Of a stretch of 6,487 bases of DNA, positions 1 through 5,510 are shown piece after piece; the first letter of the stretch is position 1, and each line of letters begins with the position of its first letter. The stretch covers positions 1-6,487 of the forward strand of contig JAUUYV010000109.1 in assembly GCA_030590275.1 (NCBI GenBank), read 5' to 3'. The notes under the pieces were generated by a model, which was not told the origin of the DNA, did not search any database, and was given only the letters and a program-made list of their open reading frames with translations. This stretch comes from Porticoccaceae bacterium (GTDB lineage: Bacteria > Pseudomonadota > Gammaproteobacteria > Pseudomonadales > Porticoccaceae). A program made the position numbers and the translations under genes.

Positions 1-1
1 A

Positions 2-136
2 ATCCATGCGGTAGTTCGCATCGATGAGGTAGAAAAGGAAGGGGTCGGAAAAATTGTTGAAGCAAAAGGCGGGAATGTTACTCCCTTTCAGTTCCCGTCC
101 ATTGCGCCGGGGGGTGACTCCAAGAAAGATAATTAA
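2..136 (+). CDS. C-terminal fragment of an unrecognised protein (5' end outside window)
   Basis: The frame is open from the window edge to a TAA at 134-136, giving 44 residues. The fragment is charged and soluble-looking: an HAVVRIDEVEKEGVGKIVEA stretch that could form a strand then an amphipathic helix, a GGNVTPF turn, and a polar tail ending in SKKDN. An alternating strand-helix pattern would suit a small alpha/beta domain, but I do not recognise the family and assign no function. A strong intrinsic terminator begins about 24 bases after the stop, which supports this being the true 3' end of a transcription unit. I saw no frameshift in the visible part. Confidence 0.6.
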   Translation: MHAVVRIDEVEKEGVGKIVEAKGGNVTPFQFPSIAPGGDSKKDN

Positions 137-159
137 GCGGGAGCTTATAGGCGTTTTAT

Positions 160-183
160 AAAGTGGCTAAGGGCCACTTTTTT
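160..183 (+). terminator. Rho-independent terminator of the upstream partial gene
   Basis: An 8-bp perfect stem (AAAGTGGC at 160-167 pairing with GCCACTTT at 173-180) closes a 5-base loop, TAAGG. It runs straight into a six-T tract at 178-183. It lies 23 bases after the stop codon of the preceding gene and on the same strand, as expected for an intrinsic terminator. The following gene at 346 therefore probably has its own promoter. Confidence 0.85.
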
Positions 184-345
184 GGTGTAGTACAAGTAGA
201 ATGAGTTCAAGGTTTTACGCATCTGCATGTGGTATAAATGTGTTTATGCTGGTTTATAGCTTAGCGGTGTGAATCGGTATTCAGGTTATTGTTGTTCCTT
301 CTGCGTTTAATTAAGGTTTTAAAAAGGAATAAATAAAGAAGTAAT

Positions 346-627
346 ATGAAATATTTTGTCCTTCTTGGTATCGCTCTACTCGTCTATGTTTTTTATCCGA
401 CCTACGATTTGTATATAAAGGTTGATGTCTTTTCTGACGAATACCAACTGCGGGATACTCACCTCCTCTCGCGGGATAGATGTCGGGATGCTGCTGCTGA
501 TATAGCCGGGGAAACCCCCTATCATTGTTATAAAACCAGTGTCTGGGCGAATATGTTTGGTGGGTACACGAAATACAACCCCCGTATTCGGGAGAGTCAG
601 AAAGAGTTAGGCGGAGGCGAGACATAA
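346..627 (+). CDS. small hypothetical protein with an N-terminal membrane segment
   Basis: This encodes 93 residues of no family I recognise. Residues 2-20 are strongly hydrophobic (MKYFVLLGIALLVYVFYP) with a single lysine before them, so the protein is either a signal-anchored inner-membrane protein or exported. No clear AxA cleavage site or lipobox is seen. The rest is polar and charged, with two cysteines (C46 and C61) fifteen residues apart that could form a disulphide in the periplasm. A tyrosine-rich patch (residues 59-77) and a charged tail follow. An ATG start is preceded by an AAAGAAG purine run four bases away and a stronger AAAAAGGA about 17 bases away, so the ribosome site is imperfect. 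The gene stands alone: a terminator lies upstream and about 130 bases separate it from the next gene. I chose it over the antisense frame across the same bases because of its hydrophobic N-terminus. Confidence 0.65.
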   Translation: MKYFVLLGIALLVYVFYPTYDLYIKVDVFSDEYQLRDTHLLSRDRCRDAAADIAGETPYHCYKTSVWANMFGGYTKYNPRIRESQKELGGGET

Positions 628-690
628 AAGCTCCTTAGCTAATAACGAGACTAAGTCGTTGCTCCAAAGATGATGTTGACATAAAGCTAG

Positions 691-696
691 AAGGAG
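691..696 (+). promoter_or_regulatory. strong Shine-Dalgarno-like AAGGAG without a normal start codon at the usual distance
   Basis: AAGGAG lies 63 bases upstream of the TTG start used for the next gene. Bases 702-708 downstream offer TGT, GTA, TAA and ATA, and none is a standard start codon. The frame of the HupE/UreJ-like gene is open back to a TGA at 697-699, so initiation at a rare ATA (706) or ATC (709) codon would add up to 18 residues. It could also be coincidence, or the start of a tiny GTG-initiated leader of seven codons (696-719). Confidence 0.35.
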
Positions 697-759
697 TGAT
701 CTGTAATAATCATAACTAAAAATTATCGTCAAACCGGCGTTATTAGTGGATTTCAACAC

Positions 760-1440
760 TTGAGTAAGTTCCGCTTTTGGTGGGTTGCTTGCCTGATGTT
801 AGTGCCGGCCGTTGCCCTTGCCCATAATATATCCGGTGCTAACGCCCAGTTTGTGCAGGGTCTCGATGGCGTTGCTCCCACTCTGTTTATGTACCTGGGG
901 GCCAAGCACATGGTTACTGGCTACGATCACCTCCTGTATCTAGTGGGCGTGCTGTTTTTTCTGCGCCGCTTAAAAGATGTTTTCCTGTACGTAACCCTCT
1001 TTACGCTAGGCCATAGTATTACTTTGATGGCTGGCGTATTAATTGACCTGAATGTCAATGCCTACCTGGTCGATACTGTCATAGGGCTTTCAGTAGTCTA
1101 TAAAGCTTTTGAGAATATGAATGGATTTAAACAGGTCTTTGGTGTGTGCCTGGATGCGAGGGTCGCAGTGTTTGCTTTCGGTTTATGTCACGGCCTGGGT
1201 CTGGCAACGAAATTACAGGACTTATCGCTATCGGCAGATAGCCTGGTGATGAATATGCTTAGTTTTAATCTCGGGGTCGAAATGGGTCAGGCGATTGCTC
1301 TCGTGTTTATCCTTGCGGTCCTGGTGCAGTGGCGTCAGCGAAGTGGTTTTCAAGGACATGCTTTTATGGCCAACACGATGCTTATGAGCCTGGGTTTTAT
1401 GCTTGCGGGCTATCAGTTTGCCGGATATCTATGGGCTTAA
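760..1440 (+). CDS. HupE/UreJ-like (HupE_UreJ_2 type) integral membrane protein
   Basis: This encodes 226 residues and matches the HupE/UreJ-type membrane family, whose characterised members are linked to nickel supply for hydrogenases and ureases. Residues 1-21 form a signal peptide ending VALA, followed by a mature start at H22. About six hydrophobic helices follow (near 57-70, 73-95, 101-117, 133-150, 163-190, 203-224). Family motifs are intact: H50 and GYDH 54-57 before the first helix, FTLGHS 81-86, SVVYKAFEN 111-119, FGLCHG 140-145, and FNLGVEMGQ 169-177. H50, D56, H57, H85, H144 and E174 are natural metal-ligand candidates. It starts with TTG at 760, with only a weak GGA upstream, so the start is uncertain (see the AAGGAG site). 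The anchor-protein gene begins 40 bases downstream and is probably co-transcribed. No hydrogenase or urease gene is visible, so metal transport is inferred from the family only. Confidence 0.85.
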   Translation: MSKFRFWWVACLMLVPAVALAHNISGANAQFVQGLDGVAPTLFMYLGAKHMVTGYDHLLYLVGVLFFLRRLKDVFLYVTLFTLGHSITLMAGVLIDLNVNAYLVDTVIGLSVVYKAFENMNGFKQVFGVCLDARVAVFAFGLCHGLGLATKLQDLSLSADSLVMNMLSFNLGVEMGQAIALVFILAVLVQWRQRSGFQGHAFMANTMLMSLGFMLAGYQFAGYLWA

Positions 1441-1455
1441 ATGTTATGGACTTAA
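1431..1455 (+). repeat. imperfect 14-base-period direct repeat at the end of the HupE/UreJ-like gene
   Basis: ATGGGCTTAAA (1431-1441) recurs as ATGGACTTAAA (1445-1455), with one mismatch and a period of 14 bases. The first copy carries the stop codon of the HupE/UreJ-like gene. The second falls in the 40-base spacer before the anchor-protein gene. It looks like an old slippage duplication, and no function is evident. Confidence 0.45.
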
Positions 1456-1480
1456 ACAGCGAGATTGTTGAGGCGTCGCT

Positions 1481-2065
1481 ATGAAGAAGAACACGGGAGA
1501 GGCGGTTGCTCGGGAGACAGGCCGCATCAAAATATTAATGGCCACTTTGCTTGCCCTGGTCGCCGCCGCATTGGTTTTAGCAACTCTGATTCTGCCCGCT
1601 GAATTTAACATTGATCCGCTAGGATCAGGTAAGGCCCTGGGTATCCTTGGTTTGTCGGAAACTACGCCCGAGACCGAGACTATAAGTAAAGAAAAAACGA
1701 AGTATCGTGAAGATACCATTTCGTTCCAGCTGCTACCTTTTGAATTTGTAGAATACAAATACCAGTTAAGTCAGGGTAGTACAGTACTCTATAGCTGGGC
1801 TGCAAGCGATACGGTGAGCTACGACTTTCATGGTGAACCCGAAGACGGTCCGGAGGGTTTTGCGGAAAGTTTTAGTCTGGGGCAAGGTGGCCATGAAAAC
1901 GGTGCGTTTATCGCACCTTTTAATGGTATTCACGGCTGGTATTGGGCAAACCATGGAACAGATACCGTAACAGTGAAGCTAAGGACCGTAGGCTTTTATA
2001 CGGCATCTCTGGAGTTTCGCGATGGCTTTGTAACGAAAAAAGAATTCCTGAGCGAAGAGCCTTAG
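1481..2065 (+). CDS. single-pass membrane anchor protein paired with the HupE/UreJ-like protein
   Basis: This encodes 194 residues. A basic, polar N-terminus (1-17) leads into one transmembrane helix at about 18-39, followed by the ILPAEFNIDPLGSGKALGIL segment. Such helix-plus-LPAE-IDP-G proteins are commonly annotated as 'transmembrane anchor protein'. After an acidic linker (60-78) comes a beta-rich periplasmic domain (about 80-190) with LLPFEFVEYKY and YSW motifs, a glycine-rich GQGGHENGAF segment and GIHGWYWANHGT. Histidines at 117, 138, 151 and 158, with nearby acidic residues, could bind metal, but no catalytic motif is seen. ATG is preceded by TTGAGG eight bases away. It follows the HupE/UreJ-like gene by 40 bases on the same strand, so the two probably form one operon and perhaps one envelope complex; that complex is inferred. 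The stop codon runs into a nine-G tract. Confidence 0.8.
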   Translation: MKKNTGEAVARETGRIKILMATLLALVAAALVLATLILPAEFNIDPLGSGKALGILGLSETTPETETISKEKTKYREDTISFQLLPFEFVEYKYQLSQGSTVLYSWAASDTVSYDFHGEPEDGPEGFAESFSLGQGGHENGAFIAPFNGIHGWYWANHGTDTVTVKLRTVGFYTASLEFRDGFVTKKEFLSEEP

Positions 2066-2164
2066 GGGGGGGGCATTGAGGGGATTTAGGTTTGCTGAGA
2101 TTGATCAGATGATGAGTTTATCCTGCCGTACTCAGACTTGAGTGCCTGACTAGAGGAAGGCTTT

Positions 2165-2653
2165 CTAGGGAGCCTCTGGTGTTTCACTGTCTTGCATGTA
2201 GACCGCGTGGCAGGATTTACAAACTCGGTAAATTTGACCTCCGGCCTCAAATAAAGCATCCGCATCGTTTGCATCGGCTGCAGCCTTCGCACGTAGACCT
2301 GCCTCAATAAGACCCAGCGACATATCCCTCCAGGCGCCATCATCCCTTGCCAGGCCAGGCATCATCAGAAGGTTCCCGCTTTCTGCGACAACGGCTGCGC
2401 TATGTTGCACGGCTAGCCAGCCTTCCTTTGTTGTGGGTTGTAAGTCTGCGGTGCCTTCTGTGGTGATAATAAAGCCCGCAGAATCCCACACCTTATCGGT
2501 AGCAGGATCCAATACCCACTGCATGATGTGTTTAACATCACCAGTGGGCTTGAATGGAATAGCTTTGGCCTGCTCAGTCTGCGATCCAGCTTGTTCTGAC
2601 TGGCTACAGGCAGTAAGCAAAAACAAAATGAGTATCAGTCTGGCATGAAACAT
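2165..2653 (-). CDS. lipoprotein cytochrome, class II (cytochrome c'/c556-like)
   Basis: This encodes 162 residues. The N-terminus is a lipoprotein signal with lipobox LTAC (C16). Ser at +2 argues for outer-membrane rather than inner-membrane retention. A low-complexity Q/S/E/A linker (17-31) leads into an alpha-helical domain. The only heme c motif, CKSCH at 145-149, sits close to the C-terminus, which is the hallmark of class II cytochromes c (four-helix bundle). M44 in the first predicted helix (KHIMQWVLDP) is placed where low-spin c556-type members have a methionine sixth ligand; that ligation is inferred. Helices around 77-95, 104-128 and 130-147 complete the bundle. The probable role is periplasmic or outer-membrane electron transfer. 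The ATG start is only 16 bases after the stop of the DUF6152 gene, so the two are surely co-transcribed, but no strong Shine-Dalgarno sequence is visible, suggesting translational coupling. Confidence 0.85.
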   Translation of the reverse strand: MFHARLILILFLLTACSQSEQAGSQTEQAKAIPFKPTGDVKHIMQWVLDPATDKVWDSAGFIITTEGTADLQPTTKEGWLAVQHSAAVVAESGNLLMMPGLARDDGAWRDMSLGLIEAGLRAKAAADANDADALFEAGGQIYRVCKSCHAVYMQDSETPEAP

Positions 2654-2669
2654 TTTGTTGATTACTTAT

Positions 2670-3101
2670 TTATTGTTCGCTTGCATCAGCACCATCTTTC
2701 GGCGCGCCGGTACCTGATGAGCCCATGAACATTTTTGTCCCGTCAGCAAGAGTGATGTCTCGACCGTTGGCGCTATTAGAGCGATCTTTGGCCTGGTACC
2801 CATCGACTACAATTTCTGTACCTATGGCAATAGACCGTTTATTAATGCCTCGCCTCAACAGTGTGTTGGGAGTACCTCCCTCTATTCTCCACTGTTCTTT
2901 CGTGCCATCCTCAGCAGTGACTTCAATATGAAACCAGGCATGTGGGTTTACCCACTCAATCCTGGTTACGGCGCCTTTTAGTGTTAGCGGCCTGTTGGCA
3001 TCAAACTCAGCGCCGAAGGCGTGGTGTGCGTATGACTGAGCAGGTAACAACGATGCGCCCAGTGTTAATCCAGCTATCGTAATAATTCGTTTTAAAGACA
3101 T
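2670..3101 (-). CDS. exported DUF6152 family protein
   Basis: This encodes 143 residues when started at the ATG at 3099-3101, with GAGG eight bases upstream (3110-3113). An in-frame ATG 12 codons further up has no good ribosome site and would lengthen the n-region of the signal. Residues 1-25 are a Sec signal peptide ending QSYA, and the mature protein begins HHAFGAEFD, the typical DUF6152 start. The family core is clear: a LTLKGAVTRIEWVNPHAWFHIEV strand region (interrupted here only for description), WRIEGGTPNTLLRRGI, then GTEIVVDGYQAKDRSN and ITLADGTKMF. It is a small beta-barrel-like periplasmic domain of unknown function. The NPHAW and N-terminal HH histidines could bind metal or heme, which is speculation. 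It is the middle gene of a three-gene minus-strand operon, between the exported 286-residue protein and the cytochrome lipoprotein. Confidence 0.88.
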   Translation of the reverse strand: MSLKRIITIAGLTLGASLLPAQSYAHHAFGAEFDANRPLTLKGAVTRIEWVNPHAWFHIEVTAEDGTKEQWRIEGGTPNTLLRRGINKRSIAIGTEIVVDGYQAKDRSNSANGRDITLADGTKMFMGSSGTGAPKDGADASEQ

Positions 3102-3188
3102 AAAAGCGACCTCAAGTTGTGTAATGTTCTTTACCACCGGTTGATTCGGTATCGGCCCCCATATTGGCGCCGGTACAATTTAATTAAG

Positions 3189-4049
3189 CTATTCGAGCGG
3201 CTTTTTCCGGTATTGTCCGTACAGTAATTCCTCCACAAATTCGACACACTTGAAATCTAATAGTTGCATATTGCTTTCCATGCGGCGATAGAGTGGCATG
3301 CTGATTTTCCAGGGCTTGGTAAACGTTTTTGGGTCTGTGATGGTCGCTTCGTACTGAAGGTGATTAGGCCCTATTAGGGTATAGCGCTCTACCACATGCA
3401 TTTCTTCACTGTGATGATTGCCAGACCGATCGAGCCAGGTTTCTGCATTTTGACCTGTCACATCCAAAACCAGTGTGTCGCCGTCCCAGGAAGCTACTGT
3501 CTGCCCCATCCAAGAGTCTACTGGCGCAGGCCCGGGATCTTCCGAAAAGATATCTCTAATTCCCCCTGCATACTGATAAGCAATGAACAGGGAGTCGTCG
3601 CCCTGGAAAATTTGTAGTGGGTAAGGCATGTAAGTGGCTCGCGGAACTCCGGGAAGGTAACATTTTATCTCCGGATCGCGGTCTAGCCAATTACTCTGGT
3701 TTTCTTTCTTAACGGCGAGGGCCTCGGGTGTATAAGGGATTTTACCGCCCCCTACAACCACGCCCATGCCTGGTGGCACAGCACCAACTGAGCCTAACTT
3801 AAGGGTCCCCTTGGCTGGGGTCGGCCCGTAAGGCCCCTCCCGCAGAGCCATTGAGGCGCGCGCCATATGCATTTCTAAATCATAATTGGCTTCATTAAGA
3901 ACTTGCCAAATACCATTCAGGTCTGGATGAACGCCATCGGCGGCACGTGGCGCCTTGTAGTTAGTGTCTGCAGCCAGAACACCTAGTGGCCATATTATTA
4001 GTATTGATAGCAGAGTTATTATCCGCTTGGCATTAAAATTGGATTTCAA
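3189..4049 (-). CDS. exported protein of an unnamed family (GVHPDLNGIW type)
   Basis: This encodes 286 residues from a TTG start at 4047-4049, chosen because AGGGGAG (4056-4062) sits six bases upstream and the result begins directly with a classic signal peptide (MKSNFNAKRI, hydrophobic 10-24, GVLA cleavage near 26). An ATG 17 codons upstream (4100) also has a TAAGG six bases away and would add an unusual polar extension. The mature protein starts with DGVHPDLNGIW (38-48), followed by a glycine/proline-rich stretch (72-105), LPGVPR (132-137), YPLQIF (143-148), WDGDTLVLDVTG (188-199), MHVVERYT (217-224) and DPKTFTKPW (239-247). This pattern belongs to exported, probably beta-rich hypothetical proteins; I know no function. 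The broken gene at 5837-6487 encodes a clear paralogue. It is the first gene of the minus-strand operon and lies 87 bases before the DUF6152 start. Confidence 0.8.
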   Translation of the reverse strand: MKSNFNAKRIITLLSILIIWPLGVLAADTNYKAPRAADGVHPDLNGIWQVLNEANYDLEMHMARASMALREGPYGPTPAKGTLKLGSVGAVPPGMGVVVGGGKIPYTPEALAVKKENQSNWLDRDPEIKCYLPGVPRATYMPYPLQIFQGDDSLFIAYQYAGGIRDIFSEDPGPAPVDSWMGQTVASWDGDTLVLDVTGQNAETWLDRSGNHHSEEMHVVERYTLIGPNHLQYEATITDPKTFTKPWKISMPLYRRMESNMQLLDFKCVEFVEELLYGQYRKKPLE

Positions 4050-4055
4050 AATCAG

Positions 4056-4062
4056 CTCCCCT
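4056..4062 (-). promoter_or_regulatory. Shine-Dalgarno site that decides the TTG start of the exported protein
   Basis: On the minus strand the bases read AGGGGAG, six bases before TTG at 4047-4049. This is the best ribosome site in the region, and initiation here places the signal peptide at the extreme N-terminus. It directly abuts the 14-bp tandem duplication. Confidence 0.6.
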
Positions 4063-4093
4063 GGGTTGGAACGAGTGGGTTGGAACGAGTGGG
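4063..4093 (+). repeat. 14-bp perfect tandem duplication upstream of the exported-protein gene
   Basis: GGGTTGGAACGAGT occurs at 4063-4076 and again at 4077-4090, followed by GGG of a third copy. It lies between the two candidate starts (ATG 4100, TTG 4049) of the minus-strand gene. Because 14 is not a multiple of three, loss or gain of a copy would put the ATG out of frame but leave the TTG start unaffected. Confidence 0.9.
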
Positions 4094-4100
4094 CAAGCAT

Positions 4101-4340
4101 ATCCTACCTTAGGTATAGATGGGAAGTAGGGTGGACGAAATGCCATAAAAAAATAGGAAGTTAAGATTGTTATCAAATGGGAGTGGGCAATTCGCCTGAA
4201 GTAATCCTTTACTGTAAGATCACTTGCGCGACATCAATTGCGCAACAATAGCCCTATGCGCAACAATAGCCCTATACGCAACAGACAGATCCATATCGTA
4301 ATCCATAATCATAGTCTTAAGATGAAGGAAACCACTGACA
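4101..4340. promoter_or_regulatory. divergent intergenic control region between two operons
   Basis: These 240 bases separate the minus-strand operon (exported protein, DUF6152, cytochrome) from the plus-strand operon (two DUF6644 proteins and a small membrane protein), so promoters for both should lie here. I could not find a convincing -35/-10 pair on either strand. The right half holds the 18-bp tandem repeat and the palindrome TTGCGCAA (4238-4245), which are the best operator candidates. AAGGAA at 4325-4330 is the ribosome site of the GTG-started gene at 4341. No open frame here looks coding. Confidence 0.5.
4239..4284 (+). repeat. 18-bp tandem repeat, about 2.5 copies
   Basis: TGCGCAACAATAGCCCTA is present at 4239-4256 and identically at 4257-4274. 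A ten-base third partial copy, TACGCAACAG (4275-4284), differs at two positions. TGCGCGACA at 4225-4233 resembles a further degenerate copy start. The array ends 56 bases before the GTG start of the first DUF6644 gene. A period of 18 bases is close to two helical turns, so repeated binding of a regulator is possible; simple slippage is the alternative. Confidence 0.88.
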
Positions 4341-4919
4341 GTGTTAAATGAGCTGCTTTTAAAGTTTGCAACATGGCTTGATTCATTTCAATCGAGTACT
4401 GACTTACACGAGTCCCTGTACATGTATGGTTGGGTCGAATCGACCCACGTATTGACCTTGATACTTTTCCTCGGCATGTTGATGGTTATTGATTTGAGAT
4501 TGCTAGGCGTGGCATTCAAGGAAGTATCTGTATCCACTATCGTCGAGAGACTGGATAAACCCATGATGATAGGCTTTGTCATTATGGTCCTTAGTGGCTT
4601 GTTGCTGTTTTATGCGATCCCAATAAGGTCGACACAAAGCATCTGGTTTCGAATTAAAGTAGTGCTGTTAATCTTCGCCGGTGTCAACGCCTTCCTGATA
4701 CGAAACATGACGAGATCGCCAGATATGATGTCATGGGATAATGATCCTGTGCCCCCCAGACGAGTACGAGTTGGTGCGGGACTATCTCTGGCATTGTGGC
4801 TCTCAGTAATCGGTATGGGCCGGTCGATGGCCTATGACTGGTGGGACTGCCACAAAGAATTGCCCTACTTTATGTATTGGGCTGCTGGTTGTGTGAATGA
4901 AATGGCAGCATTCGAGTAA
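4341..4919 (+). CDS. DUF6644 family integral membrane protein (first copy)
   Basis: This encodes 192 residues from a GTG start. AAGGAA lies ten bases upstream and an in-frame TGA at 4323-4325 rules out a longer form. An amphipathic N-terminus (1-30) precedes four predicted membrane helices: about 34-57 (with STHVLTL, H36), 75-94, 103-121 and 144-161. Family landmarks are WVESTH 31-36, GMLMVIDLRLLG 45-56, SGLLLF 85-90, FRIKVVLLIFAGVNAF 103-118 and LWLSVIGMGR 152-161. These match DUF6644, a membrane family without assigned function. The C-terminal tail (162-192) is unusual, rich in W/Y and with C170, H171 and C184. H36 is shared with the second copy and could be functional, but I see no second conserved histidine, so heme binding is not supported. 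It is the first gene of a three-gene plus-strand operon. Confidence 0.82.
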   Translation: MLNELLLKFATWLDSFQSSTDLHESLYMYGWVESTHVLTLILFLGMLMVIDLRLLGVAFKEVSVSTIVERLDKPMMIGFVIMVLSGLLLFYAIPIRSTQSIWFRIKVVLLIFAGVNAFLIRNMTRSPDMMSWDNDPVPPRRVRVGAGLSLALWLSVIGMGRSMAYDWWDCHKELPYFMYWAAGCVNEMAAFE

Positions 4920-4969
4920 GTTTGTAATCTAATCTACAGGCTCCGAATGTAGACTCCAAAGGGGGAGAA

Positions 4970-5491
4970 ATGGATATAGTATTTATTTTTGAATGGCTAG
5001 ACAATTCGCTGCTGTCTGATATAGCCAGGGCATCAGCCGGTGTTTTTGCGTGGGTACAAACTGTCCACATTGCTAGTATGGTGATGCTAGTCGGTATGAT
5101 CTTGTTAGGTGATTTGCGTATGCTGAATATCCTGTTACCTAATGTGCCATCAGATATCATCATTAAAAATACTAGAAAATGGATTTACCTGGCGCTTTTG
5201 TTCATCATTCTTTCCGGTGTTTATGAGGCGTCAGCGATTGCCATGAAACTTGCCCACAACTCATTTTTCTTCGCAAAAATGGCGGGTTTGAGTATGGGCG
5301 TGATTTTTATTCTTAGTCTTCGTAGCGCGGTGTATCGCAGAGCGCCAGGCCTTGTATATCCTGAAGGGTCTAGTGACGCGCTACCTCAGTCAGAATTGGT
5401 GGAGCCCTGGGTAGTTAAGCTGGTGGCTATCACAAGCTTGCTTATATGGTTTAGTGTTGCGGCTGCTGGTCGCTGGATAGGGTTTTCGTAA
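4970..5491 (+). CDS. DUF6644 family integral membrane protein (second copy)
   Basis: This encodes 173 residues. An ATG start sits just after a purine-rich GGGGGAG (4961-4967). Topology mirrors the first copy: an amphipathic N-terminus (1-28) and helices at about 31-55, 70-90, 99-118 and 148-167. Landmarks align with the upstream protein: WVQTVH 28-33 against WVESTH, GMILLGDLRML 42-52 against GMLMVIDLRLL, LSG 81-83, the K103 position against FRIK, and IWFSVAAAGRWIGF 159-172 against LWLSVIGMGR. Overall identity is low, so this is an old duplication and the two may form a heterodimer (inferred). It lacks the W/Y/Cys-rich tail of the first copy. It follows that gene by 50 bases on the same strand and precedes the 43-residue gene by 19 bases. 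Confidence 0.8.
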   Translation: MDIVFIFEWLDNSLLSDIARASAGVFAWVQTVHIASMVMLVGMILLGDLRMLNILLPNVPSDIIIKNTRKWIYLALLFIILSGVYEASAIAMKLAHNSFFFAKMAGLSMGVIFILSLRSAVYRRAPGLVYPEGSSDALPQSELVEPWVVKLVAITSLLIWFSVAAAGRWIGFS

Positions 5492-5510
5492 GGCTACTTG
5501 AGAGAAATTC

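Noticed and set aside
201..272. 23-codon ATG frame between the terminator and the 93-residue gene
   Set aside because: No convincing ribosome site and no protein character; the interval 184-345 otherwise shows only a TATAAA at 233-238 without a good -35.
311..625. 104-residue open frame on the minus strand
   Set aside because: It is antisense to the 93-residue gene, has no signal or domain, and its composition (R/Q/Y-rich) looks like a shadow frame.
676..710. TTGACA (676-681) with TAATAAT (704-710) as a promoter for the HupE/UreJ-like gene
   Set aside because: The -35 is perfect, but the spacing of 22 bases is too long, and at 17 bases the sequence ATCTGT is a poor -10.
1444..1758. 104-residue minus-strand open frame
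   Set aside because: Antisense shadow of the anchor-protein gene with no ribosome site or recognisable domain.
2128..2145. Hairpin (ACTCA/TGAGT extended by two pairs) between the convergent operons as a shared terminator
   Set aside because: The stem is short, includes a wobble pair and has no T tract on either strand.
2086..2343. 85-residue minus-strand open frame
   Set aside because: It overlaps the cytochrome coding region in another frame; the cytochrome has a lipobox and CxxCH, so this is a shadow.
3102..3137. Upstream ATG (3135-3137) as the start of the DUF6152 gene
   Set aside because: The internal ATG at 3099-3101 has GAGG at eight bases and gives a normal signal peptide; the longer form adds an acidic stretch before it and lacks a ribosome site.
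4341..5491. DUF6644 proteins as bis-histidine b-type cytochromes
   Set aside because: Only one histidine (H36/H33) is shared between the copies, so there is no visible second axial ligand.
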